A DNA stretch of 64,000 nucleotides from NCBI GenBank assembly GCA_024742485.1, contig JANSYK010000003.1, positions 62,001 to 126,000 of the forward strand, given 5' to 3'. A model generated the notes under the pieces. It made no database searches and was not told where the DNA came from. It saw only the letters and a list, made by a program, of their open reading frames with translations. Both the position numbers and the translations under genes were made by a program. Positions 24,888 to 34,160 of the stretch are shown here, one piece after another (position 1 is the first letter of the stretch; each line of letters starts with the position of its first letter). The stretch comes from Alphaproteobacteria bacterium. GTDB lineage: Bacteria; Pseudomonadota; Alphaproteobacteria; Rhizobiales; Rhizobiaceae.

Positions 24888-25069
24888 ATTTGAGATGAGG
24901 AATCTCCGAGAGGTTTTCGGGGAACGCGTCAGTGGATGGCCATGCTCGATAAACCAGGTGACAGGTGGAGCAAGACTTGCGGAACATTCGTGTGTGACGC
25001 GCCGGTCGCCGTGTCCGATGTCTGCGGATTGTCTGAAGATCAGATCGTCCTCAGCCGGGAAGCCCGCCG

Positions 25070-26518
25070 ATGAAAATCAAGCGCCGGCTGACCATCGGAT
25101 ATGTTGGTGTTTCGATCGCGCCCTATTACGCCGAAAAATACAAGGTGCGGGAAAAGGCGGTCGCGGCCCTCAAACAATATGGCGATGACCTGGGATTTGA
25201 TGTGGTTGCCATCGAGCGGCCCATCCTGACAGACGCCGACGCAGCAACTGCGGCAAACGAGCTGCAGGATAGCAATATCGACTTGCTGATGATCCAGAAT
25301 GCCGCCTGCAGCATGGGCGAGCAGCTCTACCCTTTGCTTGACGTCGCTCCGCGTATCGGTTTGTGGTCGGTTCCCGATCCGAGCCTCGAAGGTGAGGTGC
25401 AGCTTTCCTCCTTCGTGTCGATGAATCACTATGCGAGCGTCATAAAACGCTATTTTCGCGACCGCGACATGCCGTTTAAGTGGTTTTACGGTGATGCCGA
25501 TTCCGAGCAGTTTCGCGCGCGGTTCACGGTCACCGCGCGTGCCCTGAAAGCGGCAATCAATCTTGAGCACACGCGTATCGGCTGGATCGGCGGCATCTCC
25601 CCGGGTTTTGTGGGCATGCTGTTTGACGAGGTCAAACTGCGCGAACGGCTTGGTGTCCATGTGGAGTCTCTCGACCTCGCTGCCGTGGTCAAGCGTGCCG
25701 AGGCAGTCGATCCGGCAAGGGTTGCGACATCGGTGGCTGAAATCAAGGGCGCTGCGGCCGGTATAGCGGTGAGTGACGATTCCGCATTTGATCGCGTGAC
25801 ACGGTTTTACCTGGCCTTGCATGATGTTGCGCAGGAGATGGAATTCGACGGCCTTGCCGTGCAATGCTGGTCGACTATTCAGCAATTGTACAATATCGCG
25901 CCCTGCATGGCCTATAGCTGGCTTGGCAGCGAGCACGACATGCCGGTGTCCTGCGAAGGGGATGTGCCAGGTGCGATCAGCATGCATGTGCTCAACCTGC
26001 TGTCTGACCGCAAGGGATCCTCCACTCTGCTTGACCTCGCCGCGCTCGACCCGGAACGGCAGGCCATTCAGATGTGGCATTGCGGCGTGACACCGCGCCA
26101 TTTTGCCAATGAGGATGGCATCCGATGGGTCGATCATGTCACGCTCGGTCGCAATGGATCCGACGGGCCCTATGGTGTTGCCGGTGATCAGGTTTTTGCA
26201 AAGCAACCGGTGACCCTGACCTATGTCAGCGAGGATGCCGAACATATTCTCGTGGTCAAATCGGAAGTCGTCGATCACCCGTCAAAGGGGTTTGATGGTA
26301 CCCGAGGCTGGCTGTCGAAGACCTATCTCAATGGCGAGCCGATCGACATCTGGGATCTGGTCAACACGTTCACGGTAAGAGGATTGCAGCATCACTTTGC
26401 CATGGGGCAGGGCGATGTCACGCGAGAATTGTTGGAACTGGCAGCATGGAAGAAGATGCAGCTCGTCGAGCCGGTGCCCTATGCGGACTATCTTCAATGG
26501 GACGGTGTTAATGTATAA
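25070..26518 (+). CDS. L-fucose/L-arabinose isomerase-family protein
   Basis: 482 residues, with the N-terminal Rossmann-like domains and C-terminal metal-site domain of the fucose/arabinose isomerase superfamily. Seen: CWSTIQQLYNIAPCMAYSWL followed by VSCEGDVPGAISMHVL, which supplies an acidic metal ligand, and the C-terminal GLQHHFAMGQGD segment with the expected His. Members interconvert aldoses and ketoses with Mn2+. It is first in the operon, 240 nt after the promoter, and is followed by the ABC importer and the 3-epimerase, kinase and aldolase genes. With a cytosolic GH51 arabinofuranosidase in the same operon, L-arabinose to L-ribulose is the simplest reaction; other pentoses are possible. 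Confidence 0.82.
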   Translation: MKIKRRLTIGYVGVSIAPYYAEKYKVREKAVAALKQYGDDLGFDVVAIERPILTDADAATAANELQDSNIDLLMIQNAACSMGEQLYPLLDVAPRIGLWSVPDPSLEGEVQLSSFVSMNHYASVIKRYFRDRDMPFKWFYGDADSEQFRARFTVTARALKAAINLEHTRIGWIGGISPGFVGMLFDEVKLRERLGVHVESLDLAAVVKRAEAVDPARVATSVAEIKGAAAGIAVSDDSAFDRVTRFYLALHDVAQEMEFDGLAVQCWSTIQQLYNIAPCMAYSWLGSEHDMPVSCEGDVPGAISMHVLNLLSDRKGSSTLLDLAALDPERQAIQMWHCGVTPRHFANEDGIRWVDHVTLGRNGSDGPYGVAGDQVFAKQPVTLTYVSEDAEHILVVKSEVVDHPSKGFDGTRGWLSKTYLNGEPIDIWDLVNTFTVRGLQHHFAMGQGDVTRELLELAAWKKMQLVEPVPYADYLQWDGVNV

Positions 26519-26548
26519 TCTGGTTTAAACAAGGGAGGTTGATAACAG

Positions 26549-27820
26549 ATGATGAAATTGAAACGAACTTTGGGCGCGGTGCTGGTCGCGGCCGCAACGG
26601 CAGTGGGTTCAGGCGCCTGGGCGCAAGACCTGCCCGGCTTCAGCAGCTGGGACGAAGTGGTCGAAAAGGCCAAGGGCCAGACGGTCTACTGGTACATGTG
26701 GGGCGGCTCGGATGCCATCAACGGATTTGTCGATGAGTTCTACGGCAAGCCGCTGAAAGAGCAGTATGACATTACCCTCAACCGCGTGCCATTGGCCGAC
26801 ACCGTCGATGCCGTCAATCAGGTGATCAGCGAAAAGGAAGCTGGTGCCACTGGCGACAAGGGCACGATCGACATGATCTGGATCAATGGTGAGAACTTCT
26901 TCACCCTGCGTCAGGCCGACCTGCTGTATGGCCCCTGGGCAGAAGGCACGCCGAACTCAGCGCTGGTCGACTGGAGCAATCCGGCAGTCAATCTGGACTT
27001 CGGGCGCCCGGTCGATGGCTATGAAAGCCCCTGGTCAAGCGCACAGTTCCACTTTGTCTACGACTCGGCCCGCTTGAAGGAAGAGGACCTGCCGCGATCC
27101 TATGCGGCACTCGGAAGCTGGATCGAGGCCAATCCCGGCCGGTTCACTTACATGGCGCCTGGTCCGGGTGCATTCGTCGGTACACGATTCGTCAAACAGC
27201 TGTTTTTCGAACTGAGCGGCGGCCATGATCAATGGGTAGGCCCGTTCAATCAGGAACTCTACGACAAATGGGCTCCCGAGGTTTGGAAGACACTGCTGGC
27301 CTGGAAGCCGAATTTGTGGCGTGAGGGCGAGACCTATCCAGCCGGCAATGCCGAATTGCGCGAACTTTTCGCCAATGGTGAAGTCGAATTCGATTTCACG
27401 CAGTCGCCGTCGGGCGCAGCGCCGAACATCAATGCCGGCCTGATCCCGCCGACGTCACGGGCATTTGCCTTTGATGCCAACTTGATCGGTGATTTCAACT
27501 ATCTTGCAATCCCGTTCAATGCACCGAACAAGGCAGCGGCGCTTGTGACGGCCAATCTGGTCCTGCGTCCTGACCGTCAGGCTGCGCAAGTTCAGCCCGC
27601 CAACGGTTTCTGCTGTGGTTGGGGCATCGATGTAAACAAGGTAACGGATCCTGCCGGCAAGGAAGCGATTGCTGTCGCCATGCAAAACCTTGGCGATGCA
27701 GCAGCCGATCCAAACCGGCTGGCCGCAGCATTGGTCTCCGATATTGCTGCCGAATATCAGTCGAAGATCGAAGCGGACTGGCAGAAATACGTTCTGCGCG
27801 GCGAGCCGCTTCCGAACTGA
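26549..27820 (+). CDS. ABC transporter substrate-binding protein, YnjB-type
   Basis: 423 residues with a signal peptide (TLGAVLVAAATAVGSGAWA) and a GGAGG site 9 nt upstream of ATG 26549. The mature part begins with VYWYMWGGSDAINGFVDEF and contains GTIDMIWINGENFFTLRQ, a signature of the YnjB-like solute-binding family. A strong hairpin follows the stop, before the first permease gene, a usual way to give binding protein in excess. Context (GH51 enzyme, sugar isomerase) implies a sugar or short arabinoside as ligand; the family ligand is not established. Confidence 0.85.
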   Translation: MMKLKRTLGAVLVAAATAVGSGAWAQDLPGFSSWDEVVEKAKGQTVYWYMWGGSDAINGFVDEFYGKPLKEQYDITLNRVPLADTVDAVNQVISEKEAGATGDKGTIDMIWINGENFFTLRQADLLYGPWAEGTPNSALVDWSNPAVNLDFGRPVDGYESPWSSAQFHFVYDSARLKEEDLPRSYAALGSWIEANPGRFTYMAPGPGAFVGTRFVKQLFFELSGGHDQWVGPFNQELYDKWAPEVWKTLLAWKPNLWREGETYPAGNAELRELFANGEVEFDFTQSPSGAAPNINAGLIPPTSRAFAFDANLIGDFNYLAIPFNAPNKAAALVTANLVLRPDRQAAQVQPANGFCCGWGIDVNKVTDPAGKEAIAVAMQNLGDAAADPNRLAAALVSDIAAEYQSKIEADWQKYVLRGEPLPN

Positions 27821-27835
27821 TCCTGCCGTCAATAC

Positions 27836-27861
27836 GTTGGCCGGGCCTCCGTCCGGCCAAC
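27836..27861 (+). other. Intergenic hairpin between binding protein and permease genes
   Basis: GTTGGCCGG (27836-27844) and CCGGCCAAC (27853-27861) form a perfect 9-bp GC-rich stem with an 8-nt loop, 16 nt after the stop. No T-run follows, so it is more likely an mRNA-stabilising or partial attenuation element that keeps the binding protein more abundant than the permeases. Confidence 0.6.
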
Positions 27862-27888
27862 ACTTGAATCATTGAGAAGGGGCGCCCT

Positions 27889-28764
27889 ATGAAATGGGAG
27901 CGTGTTCGGATCCCGCTTATGCTGGGCCCGACAATGGCGATTATTACCATTTTGTTCTTCGGTAGCCTGGGTTTTGGTTTTCTCCAGAGCCTTGGATATC
28001 AGCCGCAAATCGGCAACACCGGGTTCAGTCTGGATGCCTATTATGCCGTGATGTTTTCGGAGCGCAGCGCCAGCCAGTTCTGGCCGGGCCTTGCGCTGAC
28101 CCTGTGGGTTGCCTCTGCCAGTACCTTCATTTCCGCGGCGCTGGCCGTCGGCCTGTCGCTGTTGTTGCGCCGGACCTTTTTCGGCAAGAAGCTGGCTGTC
28201 TTCCTGTTCCAGTTGAACCTGCCGATCCCGCATCTGGTCATTGCGGTGGGCATGCTGCTCCTATTCGCGCAGAGTGGTCTCGTGGCCCGATTTGCCGGCG
28301 AACTGGGCATTATCGATGCACCGCGGGACTTTCCCGTTCTGACCAGAGACCCCTATGGGCTGGGCATTATCCTGGCCTATATCTGGAAGGAGGTCGCGTT
28401 TTTCGGCATCATCGTCATGGCGGTTCTTCAGTCGCTGGGTGAGGACTACGAGGCAGTGGCGCAAAGCCTCGGCGCCAATCGATGGCAGCGCTTTCGTACG
28501 GTGACCCTGCCGCTGATCATGCCGGGACTGATGTCGGCCTCGATCATCGTCTTCGCCTTCACGTTCGGCACCTATGAGGTGCCCCGAATTCTCGGAGTTC
28601 AGCATCCCAAGATGCTGCCGGTTCTGGCGCTTGAATATTTCCTCAATCCGGACCTCAACGCCCGCGCCGAAGGCATGGCCCTGAGCATCATAATTGCAGT
28701 GATCGTGTTCGCTCTGGTGTTCCTTTACATGTATGTCAGCGCCCGCACAGTGCGAAAGAGTTAA
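27889..28764 (+). CDS. ABC transporter permease (YnjC-like, first subunit)
   Basis: 291 residues, about six membrane helices. The cytoplasmic EAA loop is recognisable as EDYEAVAQSLGANRWQRFRT, which docks on the ATPase. Start ATG 27889 has AAGGGG 6 nt upstream. The next gene encodes the second permease 4 nt later. In E. coli the related YnjC is one fused protein, while here the two halves are separate genes. It forms the inner-membrane channel for the substrate bound by the preceding protein. Confidence 0.9.
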   Translation: MKWERVRIPLMLGPTMAIITILFFGSLGFGFLQSLGYQPQIGNTGFSLDAYYAVMFSERSASQFWPGLALTLWVASASTFISAALAVGLSLLLRRTFFGKKLAVFLFQLNLPIPHLVIAVGMLLLFAQSGLVARFAGELGIIDAPRDFPVLTRDPYGLGIILAYIWKEVAFFGIIVMAVLQSLGEDYEAVAQSLGANRWQRFRTVTLPLIMPGLMSASIIVFAFTFGTYEVPRILGVQHPKMLPVLALEYFLNPDLNARAEGMALSIIIAVIVFALVFLYMYVSARTVRKS

Positions 28765-28768
28765 AGCG

Positions 28769-29716
28769 ATGTCGGATCTTACACTCTCCAGCACCACAAG
28801 TTCTTCGAATGTCAGGGCGCGACGCGGTTTCGGCCGCGTGGTGTTCTATCTGACCATCTTCGTCATGTGCCTGATGCTGATATTGCCGGTGATTGCGTTT
28901 TTCATCAACGCGTTTGCCTTTCGCTGGTTCTATCCCCAATTTGTCCCGAATGAGTGGAGCCTGCAGGCCTGGGAGCGGTTGCGGCTCATTCCGCGCGCCG
29001 GCGACCGCAGCCTGGAGGGTTTCATCTCCCTTTGGGCGAGTGTTCCCGATGTGGTCAGCGCGCTGGGGCTCAGCCTTTTCATCGGTGCCGTGGTCACGGG
29101 CTTTTCCATCATTATCGGCCTGCCCGCCGCGCGGGCGCTCGGTCTCTACCGGTTTCGCGGCAAGCGGATCATCGAGTTCATGGTGATAACGCCGACCATC
29201 GTTCCGCCGATTGCCTTCAGCCTTGGTCTGAACATCAACTTCATTCGTTGGGATTTGGCACTTGAAGCCGCAGGGTTCCCGCTGGATCTTTCAGGAAGCA
29301 TCATCGGCGTGAGCATCGTGCATCTGGTGCCGGTGATGCCCTATGTGGTTCTGACATTGAGCGGGGTTTTCGCCAATTACAATCCGGATTTCGAAGCGCA
29401 GGCGCGCAGCCTTGGCGCCGGTCCGGTCCGGATATTCTGGGATGTCACTCTGCCGGCGATCCTGCCCGGATTGTTTGTTGCCGCACTGTTCGCGTTTCTT
29501 GTGTCGTGGAGCCAGTACCTGCTGACCTTCCTGATAGGACAGGGCCGGGTGATCACGTTGCCGATGCTGCTGTTTGCAGCCGCCGGCAGCGGAAACAATG
29601 CGGTGATTGCCGCGCTGTCGCTGATCTTCATCGCACCGGCCATTCTGATCCTGCTTGTGGCATCCCGGTTTCTGTCAGGTGAATCGAGTGCAGTCGGAGG
29701 CTTTGGACGCGTATGA
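28769..29716 (+). CDS. ABC transporter permease (YnjC-like, second subunit)
   Basis: ATG 28769, 4 nt after the previous stop, gives 315 residues; an upstream GTG at 28733 would overlap the first permease. About six helices and the EAA loop NPDFEAQARSLGAGPVRIFW are visible. An N-terminal cytosolic extension of about 25 residues rich in Ser and Arg precedes helix 1. The stop overlaps the GH51 gene start by 4 nt. It pairs with the 27889 permease in the heterodimeric channel. Confidence 0.9.
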   Translation: MSDLTLSSTTSSSNVRARRGFGRVVFYLTIFVMCLMLILPVIAFFINAFAFRWFYPQFVPNEWSLQAWERLRLIPRAGDRSLEGFISLWASVPDVVSALGLSLFIGAVVTGFSIIIGLPAARALGLYRFRGKRIIEFMVITPTIVPPIAFSLGLNINFIRWDLALEAAGFPLDLSGSIIGVSIVHLVPVMPYVVLTLSGVFANYNPDFEAQARSLGAGPVRIFWDVTLPAILPGLFVAALFAFLVSWSQYLLTFLIGQGRVITLPMLLFAAAGSGNNAVIAALSLIFIAPAILILLVASRFLSGESSAVGGFGRV

Positions 29717-31677
29717 CCCATTCCGCAGCAGCGCATTTTGACGCGCGGATCAAGCTGGATCCGAAAAGTCAGATCGGTAATGTTCACGATCATCTCTATG
29801 GCGCCAATCTGGAGCATATCGGGCGGTCCATCTATCAGGGCCACTGGTCGGAATTGCTGCGGAACCGAAAGTTTCTGGGCCATGACAAGATGTTTGTCGG
29901 GCTTTCAGAGGGGCTGTCCCACCAGAATCCAAGCTATGGCGTTGTGCTGCCCTGGGAGGCCCTCGAACCGCATTTCGACAATGTGCTGTATGTTCATGAC
30001 AACACGACTTTTTACACCGGCACGCAGTCGCAGCGCATTACAATCCGTCACGCCGACGGCAAGGCACACGGCGTCCAACAGAACGGCCTGACTGTACAGA
30101 TGGGACAAACCTACATTGTCCGCGCGGTGTTGAAGGGCATTGGCCAGGATGTCGAAGTCAGGCTGGGGGATCAGCTCTGGACGGTTACCGGCGTCGGTGA
30201 AGGCTGGCAGGAATACGAGACTGAATTGACCCTCGGCCGTGATGACGACAATGCCGTCTTTTCCATAGCCCACAGTGCGCAGGGCGATCTGTGGATCGGT
30301 TGTGCTTCGGTCATGCCATGCGAACAGCTTGATGGCCATCGCCCCGACGTTGTGGCTGCGCTGCGCGAATGGGGGCCGACCTTCCTGCGTTGGCCGGGCG
30401 GCAATTTCGCATCGGCCTATCACTGGGAGCGGGGCATTGGAGACCGGAACCGCCGGCCGGGATATCTGGATCCGGCCTGGTCATTGTGGGAGCCCAATGA
30501 TGTCGGCACCGATGAATTCATGGCGCTGTGTCGACATGTCGACACGGAACCGATCCTGACGATCAACATGGGAACCGGCACGCCGGATGAGGCGGCTCGC
30601 TGGGTCGAATATTGTAACGGTTCGGCGGATACACCGATGGGCAAGCTGCGCGCCGCCAATGGTCATGCCGAACCCTATGGCGTCAAGACGTGGTTTGTCG
30701 GCAATGAGCAATTCGGCAACTGGCAGGTGGGCACCTGTGATGCCGAGACCTATGCGCACCGCTATCTGGAATTCTACGACGCAATGATAGCTGTCGATGA
30801 CACACTTGACCTGATCGCCGTCGGGGCGCCGACCGACCTTTATGGGCACTGGAACGAACTGGTGCTGAAGGGCACTGGCGACCGGATGAAAAAGCTGAGT
30901 GTCCACTACTATTCGATCCGCACCGAAAAGTGGACGACCCCGCCACCGGCGGACGAGTTGTATTGGCCCAAGGTGGCATCTGCGCATGAGGTGGGTCTGA
31001 TGCTCGATCGCACCTGGGAGATCGTGCAGGCCCATGCAACACCGCCACCGCCGATCGCGTTTGACGAATGGAACACCTATGTCGCCGGCAAGCCGCCTGA
31101 TTTCTTCGAGGACTACGGTGTTGCCGACGGGCTTTATACGGGCGCATTGATGAATGCCTGCCTGCAACGCGCCGATTGGATCAAGATGTCGGCGAGTTTC
31201 AATCTGATCAATGTCATGGGCAACTACAGGGTCACGCCCACAGCCGTGTGGAAGACCCCGTCGACCCTGGTGCTGGAGCTGTTCACCCGGTTGCGTGGAC
31301 CGGTATCGGTCGGATGTCGTGCTGAAGGACCGACTGTCGCGACACCCGCTGCCGGTACGTTGCCGGCCTATGACGACATGCCCATCGTTGATGCGGCCGC
31401 AACATACGACCCCGAGCGGGCGATGCTGTATCTGTCGATCGTCAATCGCGATCCCGAAAAGCCGGCGCGGGTCGAGCTTGCGGGCGTGACACGTAACGGC
31501 GCCGGCCGGATTCATCGGGTCACCGGAAACGAGCCGCAGGCGCTCAATACCGAATTGGATCCCGAAGCTGTTGTGATTGAAGAAGAGGAGTGGCCGGCCG
31601 ATGCGTCGCTGCTCGAATTGCCACCGCATACGGTGGCCATGGTGGAGTTTCAAATCGATGTTTCAAATGACGGGTGA
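29713..31677 (+). CDS. Alpha-L-arabinofuranosidase, GH51-like
   Basis: 654 residues with a (beta/alpha)8 catalytic part and a C-terminal beta domain, as in GH51 enzymes. Motifs: NLEHIGRSIYQG near the N-terminus, FLRWPGGNFASAYHW, the acid/base Glu332 in TWFVGNEQFGNW and the nucleophile Glu452 in AFDEWNTY. No signal peptide is present, so it acts in the cytoplasm on imported arabinosides or short oligosaccharides and releases L-arabinose. Translation is coupled to the permease gene by an ATGA overlap. An inserted segment (about residues 110-190, carbohydrate-binding-like beta strands) precedes the barrel core. Confidence 0.9.
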   Translation: MTHSAAAHFDARIKLDPKSQIGNVHDHLYGANLEHIGRSIYQGHWSELLRNRKFLGHDKMFVGLSEGLSHQNPSYGVVLPWEALEPHFDNVLYVHDNTTFYTGTQSQRITIRHADGKAHGVQQNGLTVQMGQTYIVRAVLKGIGQDVEVRLGDQLWTVTGVGEGWQEYETELTLGRDDDNAVFSIAHSAQGDLWIGCASVMPCEQLDGHRPDVVAALREWGPTFLRWPGGNFASAYHWERGIGDRNRRPGYLDPAWSLWEPNDVGTDEFMALCRHVDTEPILTINMGTGTPDEAARWVEYCNGSADTPMGKLRAANGHAEPYGVKTWFVGNEQFGNWQVGTCDAETYAHRYLEFYDAMIAVDDTLDLIAVGAPTDLYGHWNELVLKGTGDRMKKLSVHYYSIRTEKWTTPPPADELYWPKVASAHEVGLMLDRTWEIVQAHATPPPPIAFDEWNTYVAGKPPDFFEDYGVADGLYTGALMNACLQRADWIKMSASFNLINVMGNYRVTPTAVWKTPSTLVLELFTRLRGPVSVGCRAEGPTVATPAAGTLPAYDDMPIVDAAATYDPERAMLYLSIVNRDPEKPARVELAGVTRNGAGRIHRVTGNEPQALNTELDPEAVVIEEEEWPADASLLELPPHTVAMVEFQIDVSNDG

Positions 31678-31734
31678 GCCTTCCATCGCCACCACGTGCC
31701 AATTTTGGACCAATGCTGGCAGGCGAGGGCGATC

Positions 31735-32778
31735 ATGACGCATCTGGCGATCAGGGGATTGACCAAGCGCTTTTCCGGTCAGACCGAAGCTGCCGTCGCA
31801 GATCTCAATCTGGAGATTGAATCCGGCAGTCTTGTTGCGCTGCTTGGACCGTCCGGCTGTGGCAAGACGACGACCATGAAAATGGTTGCTGGTCTTCTCG
31901 AGCCGACGGCCGGTGACATTCTTTTCGATGAAAAGTCCATCATCAACATTGCGCCGGAGCGGCGTGGCGCGGTCATGGTGTTTCAGAATTATCTGCTGTT
32001 TCCCTATATGACCATTGCCCAGAATGTCGGCTATGGCCTCAAGATCCGCAAGGTCGACCGCGCTATCATTGACCAGCGCGTCTCAGAAATTCTCGAAATG
32101 GTCCGCTTACCCGGAATAGAAAGCCGCCGTCCGTCCGAACTGTCTGGCGGTCAGCAACAACGGGTCGCTCTGGCGCGCGCACTGGTTGTGGAACCGAGAT
32201 TGCTGCTGCTGGACGAACCCCTCAGCAACCTGGATGCGCATTTGCGATTTGAACTGCGTGATCTCATCCGCGATATCCAGCAAAAGATGGGCATCACCAC
32301 CGTCTTTGTTACGCACGATCAGGAAGAGGCGGTTGTCCTGGCTGACAAGGTCGCGCTCATCCTCGACGGCAGATTGCGGCAATATGCCGATGCCGACGTT
32401 TTCTACAAGCGACCGGCGGATGAGGCGACCGCGCGTTTCTTCGGTGGGCAGAACTTTATCTCCGGCACATCGGCCAATGGCACGTTCGAGGCCGCGCTTG
32501 GTTCTCTGAAGTTGCCATCGGATGCACCCGAGGGCACTGGAATTCTGACATTTCGTCCAGAGAACGTCCGGATTGGGGCGGCTGCAGATGGTGAGAACAC
32601 GTTGCAGGCGAAATTGACCGACAAGATATTTCTAGGAACCCAGACCCGGCTCAAACTAGCGGTCGGCGACGACATCATAACGGCGATAGCCAATCCTAAT
32701 GATGTCGAGGGATATCTCGTCGACCAGGAGGTGCCGTTGTCTCTTCCGCCGGCAACATTATGGGTTTTGACAAAGTAG
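31735..32778 (+). CDS. ABC transporter ATP-binding protein (sugar/spermidine type)
   Basis: ATG 31735 with GAGGG upstream gives 347 residues; a GTG at 31696 is less likely. All ATPase motifs are intact: Walker A GPSGCGKTT, signature LSGGQQQRVALARAL, Walker B LLLLDEPLSNLD and the H-loop FVTHDQEEA. The last about 110 residues form the MOBE/TOBE-like regulatory domain (ILTFRPENVRIG). It completes the importer although the GH51 gene sits between it and the permeases. Confidence 0.93.
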   Translation: MTHLAIRGLTKRFSGQTEAAVADLNLEIESGSLVALLGPSGCGKTTTMKMVAGLLEPTAGDILFDEKSIINIAPERRGAVMVFQNYLLFPYMTIAQNVGYGLKIRKVDRAIIDQRVSEILEMVRLPGIESRRPSELSGGQQQRVALARALVVEPRLLLLDEPLSNLDAHLRFELRDLIRDIQQKMGITTVFVTHDQEEAVVLADKVALILDGRLRQYADADVFYKRPADEATARFFGGQNFISGTSANGTFEAALGSLKLPSDAPEGTGILTFRPENVRIGAAADGENTLQAKLTDKIFLGTQTRLKLAVGDDIITAIANPNDVEGYLVDQEVPLSLPPATLWVLTK

Positions 32779-32787
32779 GAATTCGCG

Positions 32788-33624
32788 ATGAAATTCGGTG
32801 TACATGCAGGGCTTTGGATGGCGCGTTGGACCGATGAACTGGCGCCCATCGTCAAAACCGTCGCCGATCTCGGATTTGATGGTGTCGAGGTTTCGCTGCT
32901 GGGCATGAGCGACGAGAAGGCCGAGGCGCTCGGGCAACTGATCACGGATCATTCGATTGAGGTGACCTGCTCCGATGGTCTGTCGGCAGATGCCGACATC
33001 ACATCCGATGATGAGTCTGTCCGCGCCGCCGGTATCGACCATCTGCGCTGGGCCATTCGGACGACCGCCAAGATCGGTTCAAGGGGGCTTGCCGGCGTCG
33101 TCTTCGCACCCTGGGGTGTTTATGACCCGGCCAACATTCCCGCACGGGCTGCGCGATCGGCAGAAGCATTTGCAGCGATCGACGGCGATTTGGCCCATCA
33201 TGATGTGACCCTTGGCATCGAGGCGATCAACCGGTTCGAGACCGATCTGGTCAACACGGCAGCCGATGCCGTTGCGATGGCGGAGGCATCGGGCTCCTCC
33301 CGGGTCGGCGTGCTGCTGGATACGTTCCACCTCAACATCGAGGAAAAGGACATCAAGTCCGCGATTGTCGAGACCGGCGAGCGGCTGGTTCACTTTCATG
33401 TGTCGGACAATGACCGAGGGGTGCCTGGGTCCGGCCATGTGCCATGGGACGAGGTGAAGTCTGGGCTAGAAACGCTTGGTTACAACGGCTGGATTGTCTC
33501 GGAAATGTTCGTCATTCCCGGTAATCCGGCCAGCGCCGACCTCAACATCTGGCGCAACATCGAACCCGATGCCACTGATGCCGCAGCGCGTGCATTGGCC
33601 TTCATGAAAAAGACGTTCGGATGA
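32788..33624 (+). CDS. Sugar 3-epimerase (D-tagatose/D-psicose 3-epimerase-like TIM barrel)
   Basis: 278 residues, an AP-endonuclease-2-type TIM barrel. The four metal and catalytic residues of ketose 3-epimerases are at the expected spacing: Glu145 (LGIEAINRFETD), Asp178 (LLDTFHLNIEE), His204 (HFHVSDNDRG) and Glu239 (IVSEMF). These enzymes invert C3 of free ketoses with Mn2+. Following an arabinose-type isomerase, conversion of L-ribulose to L-xylulose is the simplest inference. The stop overlaps the DhaL-like gene by 4 nt. Confidence 0.87.
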   Translation: MKFGVHAGLWMARWTDELAPIVKTVADLGFDGVEVSLLGMSDEKAEALGQLITDHSIEVTCSDGLSADADITSDDESVRAAGIDHLRWAIRTTAKIGSRGLAGVVFAPWGVYDPANIPARAARSAEAFAAIDGDLAHHDVTLGIEAINRFETDLVNTAADAVAMAEASGSSRVGVLLDTFHLNIEEKDIKSAIVETGERLVHFHVSDNDRGVPGSGHVPWDEVKSGLETLGYNGWIVSEMFVIPGNPASADLNIWRNIEPDATDAAARALAFMKKTFG

Positions 33625-34160
33625 GCAATGTGTTTTTCAAATCGTTGGTGACTCATTTCGAGGGGTTGGAAGAACACCTCAACACCCTTGATGCGGCCAC
33701 CGGTGACGGCGATCACGGTACGACCATTCTCAAGGGATTGCGGGCAGCGGCAGACGATGCCGACGGCAATGCCGGAAAGGCCTTCAGAAAGGCCGCCGGT
33801 GGTGCATCAGGGTCTCTGTTTGGGCTTGTGGTTGGCGCGCTGGAATCAACGATTGCGGGACAGGCGCCACTTGATGAGGCGCTTTCCCATGCGGCTGGAC
33901 GCATCAGCCAAATGGGACAGGCCAAGGCAGGGGACAAGACCATGCTGGATGCCCTGCTTCCCGCTGCTGCTGCCGGCGCTGATCCACAGTCCGTCGCAAT
34001 CGCCGCGCGGCAAGGTGCCGAGGCCACGCGCGACATGTCGGCAATGCGCGGCCGCGCGAAATATGTCGAAGGGGCAGGGGTGGGACATCTTGATGCCGGC
34101 GCAATATCCGTCGCCGAAATGCTCGAAACATTTGCCAAAGCCGCCGGGAGAACGCCATGA
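33621..34160 (+). CDS. DhaL-like kinase subunit (ATP-binding domain of dihydroxyacetone-type kinase)
   Basis: 179 residues, an all-helical barrel as in DhaL. The Mg-ATP binding Asp set is present near the N-terminus (LDAATGDGDHGTTI: Asp24, Asp29, Asp31), and the glycine-rich GGASGSLFGLVVGAL loop follows. It overlaps the epimerase upstream and DhaK downstream by 4 nt each. No DhaM phosphotransfer protein is nearby, so ATP rather than PEP is probably the donor. In this context the kinase likely phosphorylates the terminal hydroxyl of a ketopentose rather than dihydroxyacetone. Confidence 0.85.
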   Translation: MSNVFFKSLVTHFEGLEEHLNTLDAATGDGDHGTTILKGLRAAADDADGNAGKAFRKAAGGASGSLFGLVVGALESTIAGQAPLDEALSHAAGRISQMGQAKAGDKTMLDALLPAAAAGADPQSVAIAARQGAEATRDMSAMRGRAKYVEGAGVGHLDAGAISVAEMLETFAKAAGRTP